Of a stretch of DNA of 64,000 nt, positions 26,037 through 34,662 are shown one piece after another. Numbering within the stretch: position 1 is the first letter of the stretch; each line of letters opens with the position of its first letter. The notes beneath the pieces were generated by a model. The model saw only the letters and a list, made by a program, of their open reading frames with translations, made no database searches and was not told the DNA's origin. A program made the translations under genes and the position numbers. Source of the stretch: Oscillospiraceae bacterium (GTDB taxonomy: Bacteria; Bacillota; Clostridia; Oscillospirales; Ruminococcaceae); the NCBI GenBank assembly GCA_014799385.1, contig JAAVIC010000003.1:84644-148643 (forward strand), in the 5' to 3' direction.

Positions 26037-26896
26037 CAAGGTTGAACGGAACAAGGGTGTTGATTGGGCGAAACACCGCGCGAAGCGGTTCGGAAGAGCT
26101 TTCCGCGAAGATCGCCGCGCTGCTGCGCGAGGGCGGATTTATTCCGTGCGTTTGCGGCGAGAACGCGCTTTCCGCGGACAAAATCGGCGCGGAAATCGTG
26201 GAATCTCCGGGAATCTGCGGCTTTATCGTCACCGTGGGCGGCGACGGAACTATCCTGAAATGGGGCAAGATCGCCGCTGAATTTGACTTGCCGCTGCTTG
26301 GTGTGAATATGGGCAGACTGGGGTTTATGGCATCGCTTGAGCCTGAGGACGCGCCCAAAATTCCCGAGATTCTAAGCGGCGAATTTCGCATAAGCCCGCG
26401 TATGCTGCTTTCTTGCAGTGTGTACCGCAATGGGTCGAGAATCTTCTCGGAACGCGTGCTGAATGATGTTATCCTCTCGCGTTCGAGCCAATCAAAGCTG
26501 CCCGAATTTGTGGTGAGCTGCGGAGAGGCGGAGGTATCACGGGTTCGTGCAGACGGCGTGATACTCAGTACCCCGATGGGTTCAACAGCATATTCGCTGT
26601 CGGCGGGCGGACCGATTCTCGCGCCCGACCTTGAATGCATAGAGTTTACTGCGCTGTGCCCGCATACGCTGTTCAATCGTCCGATGATTTTCTCGGACAA
26701 GCAGATAATAACTGCCAACGTCAATCATTATCACAATTCAAAGGCGACATTCTCCGTGGACGGCGGTAAGGCTATTCCGTTTCTGGACGGTGATACGCTT
26801 CGTCTGCGGCGCTCAAGCAGAACACTGCGGCTGATAGAAACGGGCGAGGGATTCTACGGTGCGGTTCACAATAAGCTGATGACACCGATTAAGTAG
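26033..26896 (+). CDS. nadK: NAD kinase
   Basis: Makes NADP from NAD and ATP. The GGDGT motif is in FIVTVGGDGTILKW. NMGRLGFMASLEPED, then DGVILSTPMGSTAYSLSAGGP, are conserved substrate-binding parts. 287 residues. The start is GTG overlapping the tlyA stop (GTGA); TTG at 26042 is an alternative. Confidence 0.94.
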   Translation: MTRLNGTRVLIGRNTARSGSEELSAKIAALLREGGFIPCVCGENALSADKIGAEIVESPGICGFIVTVGGDGTILKWGKIAAEFDLPLLGVNMGRLGFMASLEPEDAPKIPEILSGEFRISPRMLLSCSVYRNGSRIFSERVLNDVILSRSSQSKLPEFVVSCGEAEVSRVRADGVILSTPMGSTAYSLSAGGPILAPDLECIEFTALCPHTLFNRPMIFSDKQIITANVNHYHNSKATFSVDGGKAIPFLDGDTLRLRRSSRTLRLIETGEGFYGAVHNKLMTPIK

Positions 26897-26910
26897 CCTG
26901 CGGAGGAATT

Positions 26911-27372
26911 ATGGACAAAAAACAGCGTCAACAGATGATTTTACGCATCATATCGGAAAACGAAGTATCAACGCAAAGCCAGCTTGAAAGATTTCTTTTT
27001 GAACGCGGCGTCAACGTTGGACAATCAACCCTCTCGCGCGATATACGAGAGCTGAAACTGAAAAAATCCCGTTCCGACAGCAATGGTGCGATGTGCTACA
27101 CCTCCGGCGGCGAGTACACCGCGTGGCGTGAAATTACGTACAATTTCATCTTTGCTCAGTCGGTCATTTCGATGGATATTGCGCAGAATATCGTGGTGCT
27201 GAAATGTCACCCCGGAATGGCGGATGCAGCGTGCAAGCTGGTTGACGAGCAGAAGTTCGATGTGGTTGTCGGGTCTATCGCGGGCGATGACACGGTGTTT
27301 ATCCTCACGAAAAACGAGATACACGCGGAAAGCCTGTTTGAACGTCTAAAGCGGCTTAAATTCAGAAACTAA
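26911..27372 (+). CDS. argR: Arginine repressor ArgR
   Basis: 153-residue regulator. The winged-helix DNA-binding domain includes STQSQLERFLFERGVNVGQSTLSRDIREL. The C-terminal arginine-binding domain shows QNIVVLKCHPGMADAACKLVD and GSIAGDDTVFI. Located between nadK and recN, the usual Firmicutes order. Ribosome site ggagg. Confidence 0.94.
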   Translation: MDKKQRQQMILRIISENEVSTQSQLERFLFERGVNVGQSTLSRDIRELKLKKSRSDSNGAMCYTSGGEYTAWREITYNFIFAQSVISMDIAQNIVVLKCHPGMADAACKLVDEQKFDVVVGSIAGDDTVFILTKNEIHAESLFERLKRLKFRN

Positions 27373-27564
27373 GGCAACACCACACAAAGATTGTGCGCAT
27401 ATTGCGCAGTCAGATTTTTCGTCAGGCAGAAGCTGCCCCCAAGATTGCCCAAAACGACGAAGTAATACTGACGTATTTTCGAGAAGTTTTGGGCAAAAAT
27501 TACGGAAAATATTCAAGCAAGATGCGTGCAAAGCCGTTAGGCGGTCTTTGCGCGGTGTTGCCTT
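27371..27564 (+). repeat. Family-2 element, copy 1 (before recN)
   Basis: 194-bp element bounded by imperfect inverted ends: AAGGCAACACCACACAAAG on the left and CTTTGCGCGGTGTTGCCTT on the right. The interior carries CCCAAAACGACG, AATACTGACGTATTT and GGGCAAAAATTACGG, which recur in the copy at 48173-48462. It lies between argR and recN, 13 bases before the recN ATG. Confidence 0.75.
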
Positions 27565-27577
27565 AAGAGGTTGCGAA

Positions 27578-29242
27578 ATGTTAAGGGAATTGTCGATTGA
27601 GAATCTAGCGGTGATTGAAAAGGCATCGGCGCAGTTCGAGCCGAATTTCAACGTGTTCACCGGCGAAACGGGTGCGGGAAAAAGTATACTTATCGGTGGA
27701 ATAAACGCGATCCTCGGCGCTCGTACCAACAAGGATATTGTGCGTACCGGCGCGAAAAAAGCGATTATCACAGCGATTTTTGATGATATTCCCGCCGAGG
27801 CGGCGGAAAAACTCGCGGAGCTGGGTTTTGACGAGGGCGAGGAGCTTATGCTCTCGCGTGAAATTTTCGCGGACGGAAAAAGCTCCGCGCGTATCAACGG
27901 CCGCCCCTCTACCGCCGCAATGCTGCGTGAAATCGGAAGTCTGTTGGTGGATATTCATGGTCAGCACGAAAACCGCATTCTGATGTCCAATGACAATCAG
28001 CGCGATATTCTCGATGATTACGCGGGAATCGGAGATCGGATGGATACGTATAAACAGGCGTTCCGCGAGTTTGCGAGAGCGGCGCGGGAGCTGAAACGTC
28101 TGCAAGAGGAAGCCGATACACGTGAACTGAAAATCGAGCACCTGAAGAGAATAGTCGCGGAGCTTTCCGCGCTGAACCTCGAAAAGGGCGATGGCGACCG
28201 CCTGGAACATGAACTGGAGCGCGTCCGTCAAAGCGCGGAAATCGTTAAGGCTGCTTGGGGCGCGTATGGGTGTTTCAGCTCCGATGGCGCCACCGGGGCT
28301 TCGGGAGAGCCGTCAGCGTGCGATTTGGTGGAGAACGCGCGAAAGCTGCTTGAGAGAATTTCCGATGTTGAACCTCGCGCCGCCGCACTCTGTGAGCGAA
28401 TCGGCGCGGTTATTCCGGAGCTTTCGGATATGGCGGACGAGATTTATTCGCTGTGCGGCGACCCGGCGGAAATGAATGAGGACGAGCTTGCCGAGCGTGT
28501 TTCCGCGCTGAAACTCGCGAAACGCCGCCATAATATGGAGGCGGACGAGCTGGTGGATTACCTTGAGCGGTGTAAATCCGAGCTTGAGGAGCTTGAGGGC
28601 GCAGACGATGAAATTGAGAGGCTTTCCGATGAAAAGCACGAGCTTGCCGAGCGCGTAAAATCCCTTGCGGAGGACATTACCGAGCGGAGAACACTCGCCT
28701 CGGAGCGAATCTCGGAGGAAATCCGCGAACAGCTCGAGTTTCTGGATATGCCCAATGTGCGGATCATCTTCGCAATCAATCCCGATAAAATCACGATCAA
28801 CGGCAAAGACAGCGTGGAAATGCTCATCTCGGCGAACGCGGGCGAAGAGCCAAAGCCGCTGAACAAAATCGCCAGCGGCGGCGAACTTTCGCGCATAATG
28901 CTCGCGATAAAGAGCGTTCTCGCCGACCATGACAATATCCCCACGCTGATTTTCGATGAGGTTGACGCGGGAATCAGCGGACGCGCGGCGCAGAAAGTCG
29001 GGATAAAGCTCCGCGAAACCGCGCAAAAGCGTCAGGTGCTGTGTATTACTCACCTTGCGCAGATTGCGTCCAAGGCGGAGTGCCATCTCTTGATTGAGAA
29101 GAATGTTGAGAACGACCGCACGCATACTCACATAGAGCAGCTCGACTTTGATGGCAGAAAGCGCGAGCTTGCCCGTATCATTGACGGACTCGGAGAGAGC
29201 GAAAGTGCGCTCGCCGCCGCCGAAGATATGCTTAAATCCTAA
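27578..29242 (+). CDS. recN: DNA repair protein RecN
   Basis: SMC-like ATPase in double-strand break repair. Walker A GETGAGKSILIGG near the N-terminus. A coiled-coil middle follows. C-terminal signature SGGELSRIMLAIKSVL and Walker B LIFDEVDAGISGRAAQ. 554 residues. ATG 27578 is chosen; an upstream in-frame start at 27548 lies inside the repeat element and adds unrelated residues. MLRELSIENLAVIE is a typical RecN N-terminus. Confidence 0.95.
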   Translation: MLRELSIENLAVIEKASAQFEPNFNVFTGETGAGKSILIGGINAILGARTNKDIVRTGAKKAIITAIFDDIPAEAAEKLAELGFDEGEELMLSREIFADGKSSARINGRPSTAAMLREIGSLLVDIHGQHENRILMSNDNQRDILDDYAGIGDRMDTYKQAFREFARAARELKRLQEEADTRELKIEHLKRIVAELSALNLEKGDGDRLEHELERVRQSAEIVKAAWGAYGCFSSDGATGASGEPSACDLVENARKLLERISDVEPRAAALCERIGAVIPELSDMADEIYSLCGDPAEMNEDELAERVSALKLAKRRHNMEADELVDYLERCKSELEELEGADDEIERLSDEKHELAERVKSLAEDITERRTLASERISEEIREQLEFLDMPNVRIIFAINPDKITINGKDSVEMLISANAGEEPKPLNKIASGGELSRIMLAIKSVLADHDNIPTLIFDEVDAGISGRAAQKVGIKLRETAQKRQVLCITHLAQIASKAECHLLIEKNVENDRTHTHIEQLDFDGRKRELARIIDGLGESESALAAAEDMLKS

Positions 29243-29340
29243 TTGCCGCTTTGCGGCAATTAGGATTTAGCGTTTTTTGCTTGCAATTGCCCTAATGGCA
29301 ATTGCATTTCGCACGCTGAGCGTGCGAAACCGCAAAAAGC
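29243..29340 (+). terminator. Stacked hairpins after recN
   Basis: ATTGCCGC/GCGGCAAT directly at the recN stop is a likely terminator. It is followed by GCAATTGCC/GGCAATTGC and TTTCGCACGC/GCGTGCGAAA, flanked by GCGTTTTTTGC and GCAAAAAGCCGC. The GCAATTGCCCTAATGGCAATTG part recurs inverted at 34433-34463. The remaining bases to 29515 are AT-rich. TATAAT is present at about 29490, but without a -35 box at normal spacing. Confidence 0.6.
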
Positions 29341-29515
29341 CGCGCGTAGACCTACTTAATAGCGAAATACTAATTGCCACTTTGCGTCAATTATGTTATT
29401 TGTGTGTAAATTAATGACTTTCAACTTTTTTCTGAAATTACAAAATAATATACCGAATTTATCATAAAATTGTCACAAATAACGGGTATAATTAAGTCAA
29501 CAAGGAGGGAATGGA

Positions 29516-30226
29516 ATGGCATACGCAAATACGTTCAAGCGGCGGGAGATGAAATTCCTGTTGAACGAGGAGCAGTACGGCGCGCTGATGGAACATATTT
29601 CCGGGCATTTGCACCCGGAAGCATTCGGGTCTTACACCGTTCGGAATATCTATCTTGACAACTGTAATTATGATTTGATCAGAAGTTCGTTGGGAAAGCC
29701 CGTCTACAAGGAAAAGCTCCGCCTACGCACCTACGGCGAAACCAATGACAATTCCGAGGCGTTTCTTGAAATTAAGAAGAAACTGCGCGGAATTACGTAT
29801 AAACGGCGGCTCGGACTTCCGTACAAGGAGCTTCACGATTACATAACAGACGGCGCGATTCCAAGCGACAACGGGCAAGTTTATCGGGAAATCGACTACC
29901 TGATAAAACGAATGAGCCTTTCGCCGAAAATCGTTATCTGTTATGATCGAGAGGGATTCTTTGATGTTGATGACGAGGAGTTTCGCATAACGTTTGACGG
30001 GAATATCCGTTATCGTCATAATGATTTGGATTTGCGGGCGGGGGATTTCGGCGAATCGCTGAATGCCGCGCCGTATCGGATTATGGAAGTAAAGTCCGCG
30101 GGAGCGATTCCGATGTGGATGGTGAGGGAGCTTTCCTCGCTGAGGATTTTTCACGGTTCGTTTTCCAAATACGGAACTATTTATCAGACGGAGGTTCGCG
30201 GCGCGGCGAAGATCAGCGCGTTATAA
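29516..30226 (+). CDS. VTC-domain protein (polyphosphate polymerase-like)
   Basis: 236 residues matching the VTC tunnel domain: basic KRREMKFLLNEEQY, then YKEKLRLRTYGE, FLEIKKKLRGITYKRR and IMEVKSAGAIPMWM. In yeast Vtc4 this fold makes polyphosphate. Bacterial versions sit, as here, with a DUF4956 membrane protein and a secreted surface protein. Ribosome site aaggaggg. Catalytic activity is inferred from the conserved basic residues. Confidence 0.88.
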   Translation: MAYANTFKRREMKFLLNEEQYGALMEHISGHLHPEAFGSYTVRNIYLDNCNYDLIRSSLGKPVYKEKLRLRTYGETNDNSEAFLEIKKKLRGITYKRRLGLPYKELHDYITDGAIPSDNGQVYREIDYLIKRMSLSPKIVICYDREGFFDVDDEEFRITFDGNIRYRHNDLDLRAGDFGESLNAAPYRIMEVKSAGAIPMWMVRELSSLRIFHGSFSKYGTIYQTEVRGAAKISAL

Positions 30227-30229
30227 TCC

Positions 30230-30489
30230 AAAATAACGAGTGGTGATTCGTGAAAATCAATAAATCACGCACAGCGTTTTGGGAAGCGAATTTAGAGTGT
30301 TATAACTCAAAATAACGCAATGGCGGCTTGTGAATAGCGCGTTATAATTAAAAAACGCAACGATGATTTGTGAAAATCAATTAATTACGAGCAGCGTTTT
30401 GGGGAGCGAATTTAGAACGTTATAACCCGAAATAACGCAACGGCAGCTTGTGAATAGCACGTTATAATTAAAAATAACGTAATGGTGAT
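30230..30489 (+). repeat. 120-bp tandem repeat (about two copies)
   Basis: The string gtgaaaatcaa recurs at 30250 and 30370, a period of 120 bases, and both copies continue with ...agcgttttggg-agcgaattta and ttataac. The units resemble the AT-rich left flank that precedes family-1 hairpins (ttataac...taacg...tggtgattcgtg). This appears to be an amplified left module in front of element copy 5. Confidence 0.75.
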
Positions 30490-30493
30490 TCGT

Positions 30494-30603
30494 GCAAATC
30501 CGAAATGTGAGCGGCGCACTGCACGCGCAGCGTGCTGTGTGGCGCTCAGCAAGTGCAGATGAAATCCGAGCAGCGGATTTCATCTGCACGGTTTCGGATT
30601 TGC
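30494..30603 (+). repeat. Structured leader element, copy 5 (before DUF4956 gene)
   Basis: Outer stem GCAAATCCGAAA (30494-30505) / TTTCGGATTTGC (30592-30603). First hairpin GAGCGGCGCAC...GTGTGGCGCTC. Second hairpin GTGCAGATGAAATCCG/CGGATTTCATCTGCAC. It ends in TATCTAGATAGGAG, identical to the end of copy 4, with the ATG 19 bases past the arm. Confidence 0.88.
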
Positions 30604-30622
30604 TATCTAGATAGGAGTTAAG

Positions 30623-31297
30623 ATGTTTTCTAGTATAATTGACAATTCGGTTGGATTGACAGCGCAGAGTACTGTTTTCTGCACGCTTACATCGGCGGTT
30701 CTGGGATTGGTCGCGGCACTGCTGTATCGGTTAAATAATCCGCGCGCGTCCAAAAATCTGATGGTGACGCTGGTGGTTCTGCCGGTGTTGGTTCAAGCGG
30801 TGATAATGCTGGTGAACGGCTCTGTGGGCGCGGGAATCGCGGTTATGGGCGCGTTCAATCTGGTGCGGTTTCGTTCCGCGCCGGGAACATCGCGCGAAAT
30901 ATGCTATGTGTTCCTAGTAATGGGAATCGGACTTGCCACGGGTATGGGGTATCTCGGTTTTGCGCTGATAATCACATTGGCGGCGGGATTGATCCTCGCG
31001 CTGTTGGGTTTTTCGCCCGCGTTCGGAATCGTTAAGACCGCTAAGCTGCTTCGGATTCTGATTCCCGAGGATCTGGACTACATGACTTGTTTTAAGGACA
31101 TCTTCGCGGAATATCTCAGCTCCGCAAGACTGGTGATGTCCAAGACCGTAAGTATGGGAACGCTCTACGAACTGCGTTATGAGATCGTTCTCAAGAGCGC
31201 GGAAAAGGAGAAGGAGTTTCTGGATAAAATTCGCGAGCGCAATGGAAATCTGACAATTGCGTGCAGCATTTTGACCGATAACCACGAGGAGATGTGA
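30623..31297 (+). CDS. DUF4956 membrane protein
   Basis: 224 residues. Four to five membrane helices occupy the first ~140 residues (VFCTLTSAVLGLVAALLY, MVTLVVLPVLVQAVIMLV, GAFNLVRFRSAPGT, ALIITLAAGLILALLGF). A cytosolic alpha/beta tail follows. The GAFNLVRFRSAPGTSREI stretch is characteristic of DUF4956, the usual partner of VTC-domain proteins. Overlaps or abuts the next gene. Confidence 0.88.
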   Translation: MFSSIIDNSVGLTAQSTVFCTLTSAVLGLVAALLYRLNNPRASKNLMVTLVVLPVLVQAVIMLVNGSVGAGIAVMGAFNLVRFRSAPGTSREICYVFLVMGIGLATGMGYLGFALIITLAAGLILALLGFSPAFGIVKTAKLLRILIPEDLDYMTCFKDIFAEYLSSARLVMSKTVSMGTLYELRYEIVLKSAEKEKEFLDKIRERNGNLTIACSILTDNHEEM

Positions 31298-31302
31298 TTT
31301 TT

Positions 31303-33156
31303 ATGTCAATGAATTTCAAAACGTTGGCGGCGCTTTGCGCCATATCAATGGCACTGACGGGGTGCAATGCCGAAAGCTCGGACTCCGACAGCACGATTAA
31401 AAGCTCGGGTTCAATGGTGTCGGGCGGGAATACCGCGCCCGAAATAAATATCGGAGATATTCCGACTCATGAGGTGAAAACGCCCTCCGAGGCGAACTGC
31501 ACGGTGGAATTTTCCTCGGATAAAGCAAGCGTTTCGGGGAACGGGGCTTCCGTGAGCGGAACAGTTGTAACCATTTCCTCGGGCGGAATCTACGCGGTTT
31601 CGGGGGATTGCGCGGACGGGAAAATCATTGTGGACGCTCCCAAAAATGATGTGTGCCTTGTGCTGAACGGTCTTAAACTGACATCTAAGCAGAATAGCGT
31701 AATCGAGTGTACCAACGCGAAAACGCTGACTATATGCGCAGCGGAGGGCACGGAGAATACCCTTGCCGACAGCGCGCAATACTCCCTTGCGGCGGGCGAG
31801 GACGAGCCTGACGCGGCGATATTCTCCAAAGCGGATCTGGCTTTTACGGGCAGCGGAAAGCTCTCCGTGACGGGGAACTGCAAGGACGGAATAAAGGGTA
31901 AGGACGGTTTGTCTATTGAGGGCGGCATTCTGGAAATCACCGCCGCCGATGACGGAATAACTGCGCGCGATTACGCTGTTATCCGCGGCGGAGAAATCTC
32001 AATAACCGCGCAGAATGACGGGATAAAAACCACTAACGATACGGACAGCTCCCTCGGATATATCGTGATGTCGGACGGAAAGCTAGAAATCAAAGCGGGC
32101 GGCGATGAAGCCAATGCCGAAATCAGCGTTTCAAATTCCCCGTTCGATTGGGATAAGAGATCCGATAATCAGGGGAGCAAGAAGGGCATTAAGGCTGTCG
32201 GGAATATCCAAATCAACGGCGGCGAAATCAACGTTCTCTCCGCTGACGACAGCATTCACTCCAACGCAAGCGTAACGATTGGCGGCGGAAAGCTGACGCT
32301 CTCCTCGTGCGACGACGGAATCCACGCGGACGAGAATCTGACAATTTCCGATGGTGAAGTCACCGTATCCAAGAGCTACGAGGGTCTTGAGGGCAAGAAT
32401 ATCGACATCAGCGGCGGGATAATCAGCGTTAAATCTGCGGACGACGGCTTGAACGCGGCGGGCGGCGATAACGGTGCGGCTTTCGGATTCACCCAGGACA
32501 AGGGCGACTATTATATCAGCATTTCGGGCGGAGATATAACCGTGGACGCTGACGGTGACGGAATCGACAGCAACGGAGCTGTCGCGATGAGCGGCGGTGT
32601 GGTGACGGTCTTTGGTCCGACTAACAGCGGAAACGGCGCGTTGGATTATGAGAAATCCTTTGCGGTAAGCGGCGGAACGCTGATTGCCCTCGGTGCGCGC
32701 GGAATGGCGCAAGCTCCGAGCACGCTGGCGCAGCCGTGCTTGTCGATTTACGGCGATGTAAAGGCGGGTACAGAGCTTGAGGTTCGCAGCGGCGACAAGG
32801 CGGTACTCTCCGTGACGGCGCGTAAGGATTGCCAGTCGCTGATTTTTACGAGCGACAAGCTGAAATCGGGCGAGGAATACGGAATCTATGCGGACGGAAC
32901 ACTTTTGACAAGCGTCACCGCGACCGATGGAATCACGGGCAACGGTGCAGCGGGCGAGGGATTTAATCACGGCGGCGGACAGTTTGGCGATGGCGGAAGA
33001 CACGACAGATTCCCCGATGGGGACTTCTCGAAACCGTTTGATGGGGACTTCTCGAAACCGTTTGACGGGGACTTCTCGAAACCGTTCGATGGCAACTTTC
33101 CCGATGGCACTATGCCGCAAAAACCGGGAGGAAGGGGTTTTATAGATGAGCAATAA
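31303..33156 (+). CDS. Cthe_2159-like (DUF4353) carbohydrate-binding lipoprotein
   Basis: About 617 residues. Signal peptide ends in the lipobox LTGC. The body consists of many beta-helix turns with repeated GG-x-I/L-x-I and DDGI patterns (ADDGITARD, QNDGIKTTND, CDDGIHADENL, ADDGLNAAGG), as in the Cthe_2159 polysaccharide-binding family. The C-terminus has three GDFSKPFD repeats. Third gene of the VTC-DUF4956 set. ATG 31303 follows gaggag; the GTG at 31294 is less likely. Confidence 0.85.
   Translation: MSMNFKTLAALCAISMALTGCNAESSDSDSTIKSSGSMVSGGNTAPEINIGDIPTHEVKTPSEANCTVEFSSDKASVSGNGASVSGTVVTISSGGIYAVSGDCADGKIIVDAPKNDVCLVLNGLKLTSKQNSVIECTNAKTLTICAAEGTENTLADSAQYSLAAGEDEPDAAIFSKADLAFTGSGKLSVTGNCKDGIKGKDGLSIEGGILEITAADDGITARDYAVIRGGEISITAQNDGIKTTNDTDSSLGYIVMSDGKLEIKAGGDEANAEISVSNSPFDWDKRSDNQGSKKGIKAVGNIQINGGEINVLSADDSIHSNASVTIGGGKLTLSSCDDGIHADENLTISDGEVTVSKSYEGLEGKNIDISGGIISVKSADDGLNAAGGDNGAAFGFTQDKGDYYISISGGDITVDADGDGIDSNGAVAMSGGVVTVFGPTNSGNGALDYEKSFAVSGGTLIALGARGMAQAPSTLAQPCLSIYGDVKAGTELEVRSGDKAVLSVTARKDCQSLIFTSDKLKSGEEYGIYADGTLLTSVTATDGITGNGAAGEGFNHGGGQFGDGGRHDRFPDGDFSKPFDGDFSKPFDGDFSKPFDGNFPDGTMPQKPGGRGFIDEQ
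33016..33087 (+). repeat. Three tandem 24-bp coding repeats
   Basis: Three 24-base units (33016, 33040, 33064) each encode the octapeptide DGDFSKPF. The first two are identical and the third differs at a few bases, so the array is recent. It sits in the disordered C-terminal tail of the lipoprotein. Confidence 0.9.
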
Positions 33157-33811
33157 TCACGCGATCGTTAACAGGACTCCGCGTTATACTATCGGGGAGG
33201 AGATTTTCAATGCTGTATCGCACGGTGTGGGAGGACTTCTCGGAATCGCCGGAACAGCGGTTCTGGTCGTGTTGGCGGCTTTCCACTCCGACCCGATAGG
33301 GATCGTCGCGTGTTCGGTGTACGGCGGCTCGATTATCGTGCTGTATACGATGTCCACTCTCTACCACGCGATCACCAATCGTCACGCCAAGAAGTTCTTC
33401 CGCATAATGGATCACGATACGATTTTCCTGTTGATTGCGGGGACATATACTCCAATCACGCTGATTCCATTGCGCGGAGCGTTGGGCTGGACGCTGTTCG
33501 GAGTGGTCTGGGGCGCGGCAATAATCGGAATCGTGCTGAACTCAATAAACCTTGAACGTTTCCGCAAGGTGTCGATAGTTTGCTATGTGGCAATGGGTTG
33601 GGTAATAATCTTCGCGATAAAGCCGATGATTGAAACGTGTACACCATTGTCACTGTGGTTTCTGCTGATTGGAGGGCTGTTTTATACTGTCGGAATTGTA
33701 TTCTACGCGATAAAGTCCAAGCGGTATTTCCACTCGGTTTGGCATTTGTTCACCATCACGGGGAGCGTGTTCCATTTCTTCTCAATAATGCTGATGGTGT
33801 TAAATAAGTAA
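33146..33811 (+). CDS. trhA: PAQR/hemolysin III family membrane protein (TrhA)
   Basis: 221 residues with seven predicted membrane helices. Family motifs: NAVSHGVGGLLGIAG, STLYHAI with the histidine near the end of a helix, FRIMDHDTIFLLIAGTYTP, and a C-terminal SVFHFFSIM with the third conserved histidine. Overlaps the lipoprotein gene by 11 bases. A strong terminator follows, so it closes the VTC operon. Confidence 0.92.
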   Translation: MSNNHAIVNRTPRYTIGEEIFNAVSHGVGGLLGIAGTAVLVVLAAFHSDPIGIVACSVYGGSIIVLYTMSTLYHAITNRHAKKFFRIMDHDTIFLLIAGTYTPITLIPLRGALGWTLFGVVWGAAIIGIVLNSINLERFRKVSIVCYVAMGWVIIFAIKPMIETCTPLSLWFLLIGGLFYTVGIVFYAIKSKRYFHSVWHLFTITGSVFHFFSIMLMVLNK

Positions 33812-33816
33812 TGAAT

Positions 33817-33843
33817 AATCCCCGAACACTCGTTCGGGGATTT
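33817..33843 (+). terminator. Terminator of the VTC-trhA operon
   Basis: Stem AATCCCCGAAC / GTTCGGGGATT with loop ACTC, followed by TTTCATT. Confidence 0.85.
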
Positions 33844-33845
33844 CA

Positions 33846-34030
33846 TTATACCCAAAATTGCGGGGAACTCCCGCCGCCCTAATTGTGGGGGAGAACCCCT
33901 GCGCCCCCAATGCGGGGGTGAACACCCTTCGGGGGCGGGGGATTTCAAACCCTATGGACGGAAAAGCCCCCGCCCCCTACGGGTTTTCCCCCCGCACCCC
34001 CTTTACCCCTCTCCCCCACCCCCTTTTTCC
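33846..34030. repeat. C-rich repeat tract with G-quadruplex motif on minus strand
   Basis: The plus strand is extremely C-rich. Three loose units of about 27-32 bases (a ttgcgggg-type core followed by gaac and C-runs) occupy 33850-33940. At 33988-34023 the minus strand reads five G-runs (5, 5, 4, 5, 6) with loops of 1-4 bases, meeting the usual G-quadruplex rule. No credible gene was seen here. Confidence 0.7.
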
Positions 34031-34114
34031 TGTTTTATCGCGGGAATGTTGCTGTTGATTATAACGCGCCAAACCGCGCCGTCTATTAGAGTAGCATACA
34101 AACTTATAAGTGAA

Positions 34115-34384
34115 CATTTCATTGTTTTGCAGTTTGCCCCGTGTTACACTAAAATTTGCACAAGAAGAAACAACGCAACTCCATAATGAAACCGTGAACT
34201 CTTCCGTCTTGCCGAAAGTCAGGACGGCGAACTGAATAAAGCGCTCGGAAACGAGAACAATCTCGGATAGAAGTGAAAAGGTTTCTCGAAACCTCTCCAA
34301 GAATCAACGGGACTCGTCAGCAATTAAAAGTTCCGTAAACCGCAGTACAATCGACCTTTGTGCGCGGGTCATACGCTCACGGGT
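34115..34384 (+). ncRNA. Candidate structured RNA, copy A
   Basis: About 270 bases closely related to 63673-63943 (minus). Long identical blocks include GCACAAGAAGAAACAACGC, TCCATAATGAAACCGTGAAC and GGGTCATACGCTCACGG. Hairpin CCGTCTTG/CAGGACGG (34204-34227) is CCGCGCGT/ACGCGCGG in the other copy, with nearly the same loop, so the stem is kept while its sequence changes. CTCG-GAAA-CGAG and AGGTTTC-TC-GAAACCT are further conserved hairpins. It matches no RNA family that could be recalled. Confidence 0.5.
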
Positions 34385-34385
34385 G

Positions 34386-34560
34386 TCATTACAGGCGCAG
34401 TTTTTGCGTATTTTGCGCAAAGCGCAAAATCGAATTGCCATTAGGGCAATTGCAAGCAAAAAATGCGCAGTTTGGCTACAACGCTCCGCGCCAAAGGCGC
34501 GGCAAGCGTTGTCCAAACAGGGTCTAGCTTGTGTAGTTCTTTGAAAATTAAATCTTTTTT
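34386..34560 (+). promoter_or_regulatory. Hairpins and boxA-like site between RNA copy A and gerAA
   Basis: Inverted repeats TTTTGCGC/GCGCAAAA, AATTGCC/GGCAATT and a long one ending in CAAGCGTTG-TCCAAAC are followed by AGCTTGTGTAGTTCTTTGAA (34526 onward). Copy B of the RNA is followed by the same sequence. TTCTTTGAAAATT resembles Firmicutes boxA antitermination sites. The remaining stretch to gerAA is AT-rich with no confident promoter. Confidence 0.4.
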
Positions 34561-34662
34561 ATGTGGTTCTCTTTGATTGTGTAAACACATTAATTTAGCC
34601 AATTGTTTACTTGTATATTTCTCCAATTTTCGGAAACCATAATTCCAAAGGAGCGTGGATAT

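Noticed and set aside
32131..33153. 340-codon open frame on minus under the lipoprotein gene
   Set aside because: Repetitive RFREVP motifs are only the mirror of the sense GDFSKPFD repeats.
33858..34058. 66-codon frame in the C-rich tract
   Set aside because: Low-complexity proline/glycine sequence created by C-runs; no ribosome site.
33977..34300. Antisense frame over RNA copy A, colinear with a frame at 63765-63971 (both begin MERFRET)
   Set aside because: The frames align without gaps, but many changes alter amino acids and fall in a stem that stays paired, so RNA structure explains the conservation better than coding.
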